Source of the DNA: Mauremys mutica
Lineage: Eukaryota > Chordata > Testudines > Geoemydidae
Reading direction: 5' to 3'
DNA length: 64,000 nucleotides
NCBI RefSeq assembly: GCF_020497125.1
Contig: NC_059089.1
Location: 28,290,282 to 28,354,281 of the forward strand
Below are positions 10,301-21,400 of this stretch, one piece after another (position 1 is the first letter of the stretch; each line of letters opens with the position of its first letter). The translations under genes were made by a program, and so were the position numbers. The notes under the pieces are model-generated. The model saw only the letters and a program-made list of their open reading frames with translations, made no database searches and was not told the origin of the DNA.

Positions 10301-13290
10301 GTGATTGTGAAGAGATCACAAGTCAGTGAGTTACTATTCACTCAAAAAGCTACAACCCAGTGAAATCACCTGGAGAGTTTTGCAGATTTCAAACATCAAA
10401 GACTTTTATACGTTGTCTCTTCTATCTCTCTAGGTATTTATTTGGCCTCCATCTCCACAAGAGCTGAGCACCTCACAATCACTAATGGATTTTGCTGGGT
10501 TTGTCTTGTTTCCTGCACCCCAAAGAAGTTCTGCCCAGAGATTAAACGTCTCCTTTCTGGGAAGCTGTTTGGTCAGTATAAAAGCATTTTAAAACCTGCA
10601 TTTTTATGAAGTTTTTATTTGGCAGAGCCTGAGAGATGGGCACTAAATAGAATATTGGTCAACAAAGGGATCTATTTAAAAAAAAACAGGTTGACTCTGA
10701 TTAAATGCAAATACTGAATTAAGCTTCATTTCCTCCTGAATCCAAGGTGTCCTTCCCCAAGGCAATACCTTCAGGACTGACCACTCAGCTTCCCTCCCAT
10801 CCTCTGTAACAACAAGACCTGACTAGGAAACAGAAGGGGAAAACTCACATTCTAGGGTGATAAACAAGCTGTGTGTCACTATTTCAGCTGACCTCCCCAA
10901 TGCTGCTCATATACTGAGAGAGAAAAATAAACAGCCAGTCACAGAAACAGACTTTTGCCAACTGCAAAGAGATTAAATTGGCAGAAAAAGAAATTGTATT
11001 TTCCAGTTTCACAGCAGGTTTTACCAACAATGGGAACTATGAAAATGACTCGCTCAGAAATGTCTGACGCTTTGTTTCTGGAGTGTGCCCATTGTCCAAG
11101 GCACAAGCCGAGCTGCCGAATGGTGTCAGGGCTCTGGGCATACATGGCTGGGGAAGCAGTGTCTTCCACCCAGTTCCCTCTGTTTGGAGAGTGGCACTTT
11201 GCACAGAACCGTAGTGTAGACAATGTATAAACTGTTGAGAAAGAAGAAAATCACTTTGGGCTGAGAGCTTTGTCTGAACTTTGTCCTTTTCTCAAGCAAA
11301 GGAAAATATTATTTCACCCTTTAAAGAACCACACATAATAAGAGGCGAAATGTCAAGACCAATGTTGATATAAACCCCCAAGGAAAACAAACATCCATGT
11401 GGCTTCTCCAAAAGGTCTCACTCCTCACCCCTCTTCCCTAGTTTAAACAGATTTAGTAAGTGAGGAGGAATGGGAGGGAGGGGGGCTTCTCCAGGGGTCA
11501 ATTCTAAAGGTCCTCTGTAAAGGCCCAATCTGGTACATAGCCTTCAAGAGGATGCTCAGCACCTGGCAGGATTGATCCTTCTGGGGTGGCGAAACCTCAG
11601 ACTTTCATGATGAAAGCTCTGTGAATAAGACAAAGGCATCTTAGCCACACATGACAGGCATTTACAGGCCCCTGTTTTCCAGTGTCATGTCATATTGTAT
11701 CCCTACACCAGAGGTTTACAGAAAATGCCACCTACTGCTCAAGCAGATGATGCCACACTTGTAGGTACTTTGGAGAGGCTTTCACTTGCCTGACCACAGT
11801 AAAATGGCTTAAAATAGTACATCTGAGAACCATGTGGTCAGAAGAGCAGAAAGACACCTTGAAAATGGAGATGTTATATTGTCTTTCTTACGGTATTTGT
11901 GGGTCTTTGGAAGAGTTGCATGGGGTATAGTCACACAAGACTTGGTAACTCCCCCACTGTCTTTCAAATGACACATACAGCTAAATCCTAGGCAACTCTG
12001 AAGAGATGGGGTGATGCATTTTTGTGTAACAATGTACCTGTGTTAAGTGGCTGTGTATGCTATTTGTACGCCAACAAAAACAAGAAGCATATACCCAAGG
12101 TCTGGCTGGATCTGGAATAGTTAGCATGTGCCTCTATCCGTCGCCAAGAGGAGACTAGCCCCAAACCGGTGCTGTCTGCACAGTACCTCCGTCCTGCCTC
12201 CTTTGGGGCAGGGCAAGGGCTGGCAGCAGCACAGTTCAGTCTCTCCCTGGGGGTAAGAACAGCAGTTGTGCCTGGTAATGCCTAGAACCAGGCCACTCCC
12301 CACCCACGCACATTCACACTGGGGACAGGCACAGTCAGCCGTACTGCCCCGTTTTGTGTCTCAGCACTTCCTCCTTCTCCCAGAGCTCCGGGCTCCTTGT
12401 GCTGAGTGACTGGGTTGGCTTTGCTTTGGACCACTGATCAGACTGCAAAGTGTATGGTGGGCTTTAAATGACATGCATTGTGGTGGAGCACCCAGAGCTC
12501 TTCAGCAAGCAGCCCTGAAAAATAAAAGCCCTGATTTCTCTGATTTGACTAGACAGCACAGATAGAACAATTTCCACCTACAGCAACAATAATCACCACA
12601 TTATGCAGCACAAAAGTACAAAAATGAATAATTAAAAAATACAGGCTGGCTCTAGGAGAGACCCTGTTATTATGCGCATCAGAAACAGGATAAATCACAA
12701 GCAATTCAGAAGCCACTTTCCCAGGTTCACTCATAACCATCTTGGTATTTGGAGTCCCATTGGGAGCCATAAACGACATAGAGTCCACATTATAAAAATA
12801 AACATGAAGTTAAGTGGCAAGGATTCATTTACACCCAAAGGGGAAACACTTCACTGTTTACAGTATTGGTTTAATACAAACATAGCAAGTTTCACCTTCA
12901 AATACATCCCCAATTCTAGGGGAAGGGGGGGGGGTACTGGGTAACTGTACTTATTGTCAAAGCTGCAAGTTCCGCTAAAGAGCATGTTGTCCTAGACAAG
13001 GTCCTGACATGCTTGAGCTCTTGAAGAGCCATATTCAAAGTAAAGGTCAAAAGGCAAAAATGACAGTGCCTGAGGCTGAAGTCCTTGCTCCGTCTTTATT
13101 CAGTCCTTCCTCTTTCTGAATCATTTGGGGTGGGGAAAAGTGAATGGACCTTGGTTGCAAAATTGGATTCTTAGCAAAATGCAGGGCAGGCTCAGGGGTG
13201 ATTGACTGGGATCAGAGTCCCAGCACTCATGAAAACAAAATCAAGTGCAGCACTTTATTCACCCTGAGACAGAGCCAATATGCCTTTCTC
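7340..13290. other. Long intergenic stretch, no gene seen
   Basis: Six kilobases with no convincing exon, RNA gene or young repeat. The frame 7357-7782 (141 codons) lacks any recognised motif. Sequence near 10105-10265 has the look of an old interspersed repeat (a gacctgattctcc start), but this is too decayed to name. A poly-G run lies near 12926-12935. Confidence 0.45.
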
Positions 13291-13295
13291 CGACA

Positions 13296-13372
13296 AAACA
13301 TCCACTGACTTCAATCTCTTCAACACAATGGGAGTTTTGCCTGAATGAGAGCTACAAGATTCATCCCCTGTA
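13296..13372. repeat. Ancient non-autonomous repeat fragment
   Basis: The order of ccactgacttcaatc, aatgggagttttgcctga and an attcatccc end resembles a very common sauropsid repeat built around a gacttcaatgggag core. The fragment is short and eroded. Confidence 0.4.
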
Positions 13373-14280
13373 CATGCTGTCTAGTATCCCTGTCTAAATC
13401 AAAATCTTAACTGCATCTTTATTCTGATCACAGGCTCCGTTTCAGTTAGTTCTCTAAACAAATGTTATTTGGACATGTGGTGTCATGGGAGGATATTGCA
13501 ATGGCTCCAAAATGCTTTTCACCAATAAGAAACTAACATTTCACTGAATCATGCTACCCTGTAATTCAGTTTGTTCTCAGGAAGCAAAAACTCCATGGGG
13601 GAACATGCCCAGGCAGTGGTATGTTCCTTGGTATCAACATTGTTTTAATCTCTGGAAAATGGGTTAAAATTAAAATCAGTGGCACTTTCAGCATCTCTGG
13701 CATGAATCTTTAATTGTGTATAATCACAGTGCAATCTGCTGTAATATCAATAGATGGAGCTAGGTGAGAAAAGAAAGGTATGGAGGGAATCGTTTCTCCC
13801 ATGGTGCAGATTTAACTCTTGATTTGACCTGATTAAGGACAGATCCCCGATTTAGCTCCTGAGGCTTTGAAAATAACAGAAGGAAATAGTGATATGCAGC
13901 CCTGCTGGAATTGGACCCAGTGGGAAAACAATGACAGCTGATCTCATGGAAAAGTCAAGAGTTGGAGCCAGTTCATACTTCAAAGCAAACTAGGAGCAGA
14001 GGGATTGGGTGCAGAGGTGGGGAGGTCTGACCAGGGAGGTTGGGAAGACAGCAACAGGGAGAGAAGGCTTCAACACTGAACCTTCAACCCCCTCCCCCGT
14101 ACCCGAGGATGATTCCCCAAGGGACGTGGTTTTGTCCTTGGCAACACAATCAGGATGTGCCTTTGATATGACAGCCCGGTGCAATGCACCAGGGACTGGT
14201 GAGATTGGTGCCATCATTCATGATCAAAATGCATCACTGGTGATAATGCCAACCTGATGGTTGCAACAGCACATTCACAG
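13373..14280. other. Intergenic DNA, no gene seen
   Basis: Overlapping frames of 75-82 codons at 13990-14257 exist on both strands, but nothing marks them as coding. Confidence 0.45.
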
Positions 14281-14850
14281 AGGGTGAAATTCACCTCTGC
14301 TCAAAGGGCCGGCAGAGGCCGCCTAAGTATCATTTAAGCTCTATGGCTTTAATATGCAAACTTTGCTAAGTATCTATCCATATCCTACAAACTGAGGGTG
14401 ATGGGCACTAAAGCAGCAATGATAACAAATAATTAATTGATAATAATTAGTTGTTTATTTATTTATTTGTTGAGAAATGACAGTTTGCTCAGCACCATAC
14501 AAAACATGTTTCCTGTCCAAGAGACCCTACAATCTTGGGACCTTATCCTGAAAATATTGGCTCTGCTCACGTGGGTACGGTTGTTCACAAGGATACATGT
14601 TTGCAGGATTGGACATGTATACAATTTCTGTGCAAAGCATTTAACAGGCATAGAGAGAGAGAGATGTTATGCCATATTGTGTGATGTCTTGTAACCTGAT
14701 CCAGCCAGGTGTCTGTCCTGTAATCACACAGTAACTGTGGTGGCTCTGGTGCTATTATTATTATTTGTATTACAGCAGTGCCTAGGAGCCCTAGCTGTGG
14801 ACAGGGCCCCAGTGTGCTAGGCGCTGTACAAACACAGACCCAAAGACTTT
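14281..14850. repeat. Cluster of old interspersed repeat fragments
   Basis: Three decayed pieces lie together. At 14283-14350 a ggtgaaattcacctctg start is followed by cagaggccgcctaag, resembling a short old repeat also seen near 52910. At 14480-14535 the order gctcagcaccatacaaaac then agagaccctacaatctt, and at 14753-14850 the order ttattatttgtattacag then tgctaggcgctgtacaaac, resemble the end of an old SINE or LINE-related repeat common in reptiles. The exact families are not assigned. Confidence 0.5.
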
Positions 14851-17385
14851 ACACTCTACGTACATGGGTTTACCCTACTGTGCTATTTCTCTCTGTTTCA
14901 GGATCATGGCCCAGTTTAGTAGGGTTATGGAGATCCAGCCAGACCTTGGGTTATGGAAGGGAAACAAATATACTTGACAGAAAAATCAGGAAGTCCCTGT
15001 TTCTCCATCTCATACAATCCAATGTTATCTCACCTTTCACTTACTGATCTATGCTGACTACACAGCAGACCTCAAAAGCTCTGGAGAGTCAGGCCAGGTG
15101 AGTACAAGGGTGGTGGAGCAAAAGCTCCTGTTTTCTTTGCTGGCCTAAGTGAGAGGAATTTGTGCCAGATGGAACTCTTCTCTTTGAGTCATAAGTGAGC
15201 AAATTCCAAGCCACCAAGATGGGGGGCTGTGTTACTGGAGGTACCATACTTAAGATGAGAAATAAAACCAAGGTTCTGACGACTGATGGGCATGATTAAG
15301 AAGTTATGCCAGTTTTCGCATAATAGCAGAGTGTTACGATCTAAGTTAGCATGATAACAGTCAGCCAAGATAACACTCTACCTAAATTCTCCTTCCAGTT
15401 TCAATTCCATACAACAGTTTTCATTTCATGCCCTAAATTGCTTTGTATTGTTGTTATAAGCTATTGAACAGTTGCTGTTATACCCTAGAAGTGCTGCATT
15501 TCAGTGGTGGGTGAAGGGATCCCTGCATAGTGATAAAGAGCTTTGGGGTCTCTTGCAATGAAAGGTATTAGAGAAAGGGGAGATTATTTTTGTTGTTTTA
15601 TTATTTCATTTTATTATTGGGATCAGAAATGCAAACTCATACAGAAATCTCTGTGCATATACAAGACAATAACCTGACATGATCCCAAGTTTCTTCCTCT
15701 GTATGTTTGTTTTGGGTCTGTGACACAGCACTTGGAATTTTGAGAGCAAAGTTGTGGCGCTTGGGAGTTCTGTCACCCAAGTTCCACACAAGACACCAGC
15801 AATGGTTCAAAGCAATTATGAAAGAAATCCAAAAGATCTAACCTAATGCATCTGCTAATTAAATGAAGTGTTAAAACAGAAATTGGGGATCATATTCTTC
15901 AATCAGTTACACACATAAAGGGCTTTCAAGGCTGTGTGGAGAGCAGAATTTGACTCTTTGCAAATTCCCATTCTTTGCAGATTAACTGAAATGGGGTGGC
16001 AGCATAGATTGCTTCACAGCAGAATAACTGAGCAGATGCAGCTCATTATTTTGGTTTCACTCCAGTCTTGTCAGTTTCCTCTCTGCTGGAAGTAGGAGTT
16101 CTTTACTGGGACTAATGTTGTGATGTAAAAAAATTAAGAAATATCTGGTCACACAAATATGCAAAAATCTGGGATGTATTTCAGGTCTCTAAAAATATCC
16201 AGAGGGCAAATAAGGAAAGGACAGAGAGCTTCCAGTTTTCAAAAAACAAACAAGCAAACAAAACCCATTTTTTCACAATCTATAACTACAAACCAGTTAT
16301 GCCTTCAACCCTAAAATGTAGCATTCAATAAAACCCCTGGCAAACAAAATAGTAATTTACAGTTGCAGTTATCTACATGTTCTATACTTAACATTTTAAA
16401 TACTAAATTCTCATAAACAATGTTGTCAGGTTGATTTGATTCCAACTCTATTGTTGTTATTATTTCTCAAAATAAATTTGACTTTTAAATTTATTCCCTT
16501 TGTTATTTGGTTGTTTAATTTAGTTTTGATTTGTTTTAAAGGATAAACAGAAAAGGCACATTCATTCTATCCAGCAAGCTTTGGCCAAAACAAATGCACA
16601 TCAAATACACTATTTAAACAGAAACACTCATAAAGTTTTAACAAGACACCAAATAATTACAGGACAGGGCTAAAGTCCAACTCTGTCTGGCGTCCAAAGG
16701 TTTGACGTATATTTAAGATAAAGATCAAATAGAATGTGCATTGGCATCATAATATCACCAAGTCTCCTACCCTCAGTGATGCATCTACTTTTTCAAGGCC
16801 AATAAATTTTAATGCACTTGTGGATTTATATCCAAATCACATAAAATGTTCTGCCATAGACTATTCTAAATGTTCTAATACAGGTTTTATGATCAAAATT
16901 TGGTCTCTTTGTTCTTCCAACATACATTTTAACACAAGGGCAAAGTAACTAAATGAATTAAGATGCATTTTTAAACATAATCGTAGCTTTCTGTCAAATA
17001 CAGAAAAAAAATTCTCTCTCATTATTTGTAAATGGATTCTGCCCCTTTAATTAAATCTGCCAAAAGGTTATGGCAAGCAGTTAGATCCCAGATTTGATCT
17101 GTCTGTAAAGAGCTCTAATCTGAGCCTGAATGGTGTCTGGATTTCAGCTATCTATCTGTGTCTTCATTATTTAAGACCCATTTCCCATTGGTTAGGTGGT
17201 CTTGGGGTCCAGCAGAGACGCTACTGATGTCTTTTCACACATTTTCTCATCTCTACCAACCAACTGTAGTGCTTTTCTCTGATGATAACTTTAGTCCTAC
17301 AGGCTGTTTAGCAACATTCAAGAGTGTCAATGCAGATGGAAGATTAGCAGACTAAGAGACAGGGCACCCGTCTTGGCAAATCAAA
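14851..17385. other. Intergenic AT-rich DNA, no gene seen
   Basis: Strongly AT-rich from about 15300 to 17050. No exon or young repeat was recognised. A run of caaacaaacaag-like sequence lies near 16248-16262. Confidence 0.5.
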
Positions 17386-17540
17386 GCCTCTGTGGCCCTG
17401 GATGAGTGACTTACCCCCCTCTTTCTGCCTCACTGTCCATGGGCTTATACTTGGCTTCCTGCCTCCCAGCAGCATTATAAAGGCTAGTGTAGTTTGGATT
17501 AGTCCATGGCATTTGCCCATAGACCTGAGCACTGGGTGCT
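17386..17540 (+). repeat. MIR-like CORE-SINE fragment
   Basis: The order tggccctggatgagtgactt, acc..ctctttctgcctcac and an attataaaggctag-type end matches the layout of a MIR/CORE-SINE, in which a tgtgaccttgggcaagtcac block is followed by ctctgtgcctcag. It is heavily diverged. Confidence 0.5.
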
Positions 17541-18010
17541 AAAACCTGCATCAGACCAAGGAGAGCTCCAGGATGAGACTATGGCTCCGGATTACAGGGG
17601 ACTGGGTGGTCCTGCTCCCTTCTCTGTGCCCTGCCAGCTCCATGGGCTGGTGTGAGAGAGGGCAGGCAGGTGGCATCCTCTGAGGGTGCACTGGGGGAAT
17701 AGCCCAGACACTTCCCATGTGCAATTGTCCCTGCCCCTTATAGGAATGTCTGCAAGTGGAGCTGGGAGGGGGGTCTCTGCCTACCTGCACTAGAGCCAGT
17801 ACAGACATGGCCCTTAATATTTGCATTTGAGACGTGCTTTGAGAGGGCTAATCATCAATGACATCCATGCCTGGCTTGGGCGCTGGTTGGGGATTCTTCA
17901 GGTCTGGAGGCTTCAGCAGGGTCCATGTTTTGTTTTTGTTCTGTACAGCACCATGCGCACACTTAATGCTCAGCACACATGGGCAGGGGGACCCAGCCCA
18001 GCCCAATAGT
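17541..18010. other. Intergenic DNA, no gene seen
   Basis: No coding or repeat signal was recognised. Confidence 0.45.
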
Positions 18011-19604
18011 TAGTTTCATAAATTCACAGCTTCCAGGGCCAGATGGGACCATTGTGATAATCAGTGTGACCTCCTGTGGAACACAGGCTGGAGAACTGCT
18101 CCAGAACCATTCCCAAAGCAGAGCTTTCAGAAAAACACCCCATCTTCATTTAAAAACTGAATCCACCACGACCCTTGGTAAATTGTTCCAGTGGTTAATT
18201 ACTCTGTGTCAAAAATGTATCCCTTATTTCCAGTCTGAATCTGTCCAGCTTCCACTTCCCGCCATTGGATCAAGTTAGACCTTCCTCTGCTAGACTGAAT
18301 GACCCATTATTAAATATTTGCTCCCCATATAGATACTTATAGCCTGTAATCAAGTCACCCCTTAACCTTCTCTTTGGTAAGATAAAGAGATTGTACTCTT
18401 CGAGTCTACAAGACATCTTTTCTAATTCTTTAATCAGTCTTATGTCTCTTCTCTGAACCCTCTCCAATTTAAAAACGTCCCTCTTGAATTGTGGACACAG
18501 GATTCCAGCAGCTGTTGTGCCAATGCCAAATATAGAGGTAAAACAACCTCTCTATTCCTACTTGAGATTCCCCTGTTCAGGCATCCCAGGATCACATTAG
18601 CTCTTTTGGCCACAGTGTCACCTGGGGAGCTCATGTTCAGCAGATTATCCGAGACCCCCGAATCTTTTTTTATGTTTTTTTTTATGTTTTTTATGTTTTT
18701 ATGTTTTTTTATGTTTTTTTTCCAGGTCATTGATAAAGATGTTAAATAGTGTAGGGCCAAGAACAATTTCCTGTAGGACCCAATTGGAAACAGAGCTGCA
18801 CGATGAAGATTTCCCATTTACAGTTACATTCTGAGACCTATCAGTTAGCCAGTTTTTAATCCATTTAATATGTGACATGTAAATTTATCTCTCTAGTTGT
18901 TAATCAAAATTTCATGTTGTACCAAGTCAAACACTTTTCAGAAGCTTAAGTATATTACCTCAACACTATTAACTTTATCAGCCAAACTTGTAATCTCATT
19001 AAAAAAGATATCAAGTTAGTTTGACAGGATCTATTTTCCACTGCCCCATGATTATTTGTATTAAAGTTTATTTGTATTAGTTCATTAGTAATCAAGGCCT
19101 GTGTCAGTCACTCCGTTATCTTACTCAAGATTGATGTTACACTGAAAGGCCTACAATTACCCAGGTCATCCCATTTACCCTTTTAAAAACTGGCACAAGT
19201 TTAGCTTTCTTCCAGTCTTCTAGAACTTACCCAGTGCTCCAAGACTTACTGAAAATCATTATTAATGGCTCATGTAACTCCTCAGGCAGCTCGTTTAAAA
19301 CTCTTGGATGCAAGTTATCTGGATCTGTTTATTTTTAAATTTCTGTCTTTAGTAGCTTCTGTTTAACATCTTTCAGAGATACTAGTGGAAAGAGTATTAT
19401 CATCACCATGTGTTTTCCCCAAACATAGAACAGAAATATTTATTGAACACCTCTGCCTTTTCTGCATTATTATTGACAATTCTACCATTTCCATCTAGTA
19501 ATGGACCCACAGTATTGTCAGGATTCTTATTCTTCCTGATATATTAAAAAAACTCCTTCTAACTATCCCCTTATATGCTGGCCAGTCATTTATATACATA
19601 CATA
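18011..19604 (-). mobile_element. CR1 LINE, antisense, left part of an interrupted copy
   Basis: The top strand is the reverse complement of a long CR1 3' region. It begins with the CR1 end (ttcataaattcacagc) and proceeds through catcttcatttaaaaactg, cttctctgaaccctctcc, ttgccaggtcatt-type, ctatcagttagccag and ttccatctagtaatgga landmarks in the order expected for antisense CR1. It reaches into the reverse-transcriptase coding part but is full of stops and indels. About 250 bp of the expected sequence near 18665-18722 is missing and replaced by a simple repeat. The copy continues after the hAT insertion, at about 21264. Confidence 0.88.
18665..18722. repeat. (ATGTTTTTT)n simple repeat inside CR1
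   Basis: Irregular units of atg followed by five to ten t residues lie between CR1 segments that are normally separated by a few hundred bases. An internal CR1 deletion and a local slippage expansion from an atgttttct stretch would explain it. Confidence 0.75.
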
Positions 19605-21227
19605 TAAGGTCTGTCAATTAATCACAGTTAACTCAAAAAAATTAATTGCAATTAAAAAAATTAATCGTGATTAATCGCAGTTTTAATCGCACTGTTAAAC
19701 AATAGAATACCAACTGAAATTTATTAGCTATTTTGGATGTTTTTCTACCATTTCATATATATTGTATTCTGTGCTGTAACTGAAATCAAAGTATATATTA
19801 TTTTTTATTACAAATATTTGCACTGTAAAAATGATAAACAAAATAAATAGTATTTTTCAATTCACCTCATACCAGTACAGTAGTGCAATCTCTTTGTCAT
19901 AAAAGTGCAACTTATGAATGTAGATTTTTTTTTTTACATAACTGCACTCAAAACCAAAATAATGTAAAACTTCAGAGCCTACAAGTCCACTCAGTCCTAC
20001 TTCTTGTTCAGCCAATCACTAAGACAAACAAGTTTGTTTACATTTACAGGCCCTCTTCTTATTTACAATGTCACCAGAAAGTGAGAACAGGCATTTGCAT
20101 GGCAATTTTGTAGCGGGTATTGCAAGGTATTCATGACAGATATGCTAAACATTCGTATGCCCCTTCATGCATAGGCCACCATTCCAGAGGACATGCTTCC
20201 ATGATGATGACGCTTGTTAAAAAAAAAAGAATGTGTTAATTACATTTATGACTGAACTCCTTGGGGGAAAATTGTATGTCCTCTACTCTGTTTTACCCAC
20301 TGTCTGCCATATATTTCATGTTATAGCAGTCTTGGAAGATGACTCAGTACATATTGTTCATTTTAAGAACACTTTCACTGCAGATTTCACAAAACGCAAA
20401 TAAGGTACCAATGTGAGACTTCTAAAGTTAGCTACATCACTCAACCCAAAGTTTAAGAATCTAAAGTGCCTTCCAAAATCTGAGAGGGATGAGATGTGGA
20501 GCATGCTTTCAGAAGTCTTAAAAGAGCAACACTCTGATGCGGAAACTACAGAACCCGAACCAACCACCAAAAAAGAAAATCAGTCTTCTGCTGGTGGCAT
20601 GTGACTCAGATAATGAAAATGAACATGTGTCAGTCCACACTGCTTTGGATCGTTATTGAGCAGAACCCATCATCAGCATGGATACATGTCCCCTGGAATG
20701 GTGGTTGAAACATGAAGGGACTTATAACTCTTTAGTGCATCTGGCACGTAAATATCTTGCAATGCCAGCTACAACAGTGCCATGCGAATTCCTGTTCTCA
20801 CTTTCAGGAGACGTAAACAAGAAGCAGGCAGCATTATCTCCTGAAAATGTAAACAAACTTGTTTGTCTGAGTTGTTGGCTGAACAAGAAGTAGGACTGAG
20901 TGGACTTGTAGGCTCTAAAATTTTACATTGTTTTATTTTTGAATGCAGGTGGGTTTTTTTATATAATTCTACCTTTGTAAATTCAACTTTCATAATAAAG
21001 AGATTACACAAATTAAAAAATACTATTTCTTTTGAGTTTTTTACAGTGCAAATAATTGTAATCAAATAAAATACAAAGTGTACAGGGCTCATTTTATATT
21101 TATGTGTTGCAATTGAAATCAATATAGTTGAAAATGTAGAAAACATCCAAAAATATTTAAATAAATGATATTCTATTATTAACAGTGTGATTAATCACCA
21201 CTAATTTTTTAATCGCTTGAGAGCCTA
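19605..21227 (+). mobile_element. hAT transposon derivative with long inverted arms
   Basis: The termini (taaggtctgtcaa left; reverse complement of right, taggctctcaa) are eroded forms of a tagggctgtcaa-type hAT end, followed by attaatcgcgattaatc-like subterminal repeats on both sides. On the + strand, 20413-20604 and 20678-20893 encode pieces of a hAT transposase. The second has the C-terminal dimerisation signature: CPLEWW at its start, LARKYLAMPATTVPCE in the middle, a degraded LFSLSGD, and LSPENVNKLV near the end. Stops separate the pieces. The left arm (19605 to about 20213) is a reverse-complement copy of the right arm (about 20655-21227), including the transposase 3' coding end. The element sits inside a CR1. 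Confidence 0.85.
20413..20893 (+). pseudogene. hAT transposase pseudogene (C-terminal part)
   Basis: Two + strand frames in different phases (20413-20604 and 20678-20893) carry the end of a hAT-family transposase. The first resembles the region before the dimerisation domain (LNPKFKNLKCLPKSERDEMW). The second is the hATC dimerisation domain, ending in a stop after WLNKK. The RNase H-like catalytic core and DNA-binding zinc finger are absent, so the protein is not functional. It was presumably a DNA transposase of the ZBED/hAT class. Confidence 0.8.
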
Positions 21228-21268
21228 TATATATATATATATAAAGAGAGAGAGAGAGAGAGAGAGAT
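21226..21268. repeat. (TA)n(GA)n microsatellite
   Basis: About nine TA dinucleotides pass directly into about eleven GA dinucleotides at the right edge of the hAT insertion. The left flank of the insertion (tatatacatacata) is also TA-rich, so the target was probably a TA-rich site and part of this tract may be the target duplication. Confidence 0.9.
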
Positions 21269-21400
21269 GCCTTCACTTCCTCTGTAAGCCAGGTTGGGTT
21301 TTTTAACCAGCACAGCCTTCTTCCTCCTCTTACTGGTAGCTGGACAAGGTTAGGTCATTGACACATCTGAGGCTGGTACTACAATGCCAGGTCTCCACCT
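21264..21400 (-). mobile_element. CR1 LINE, antisense, right part of the interrupted copy
   Basis: The stretch gccttcacttcctctgtaag, ggttgggttttttaaccag and cagccttcttcctcctc is the continuation expected of the antisense CR1 upstream of the segment that ends at 19604. The two pieces are therefore one old insertion split by the hAT element, which dates the CR1 before the hAT. The outer boundary is approximate. Confidence 0.75.
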
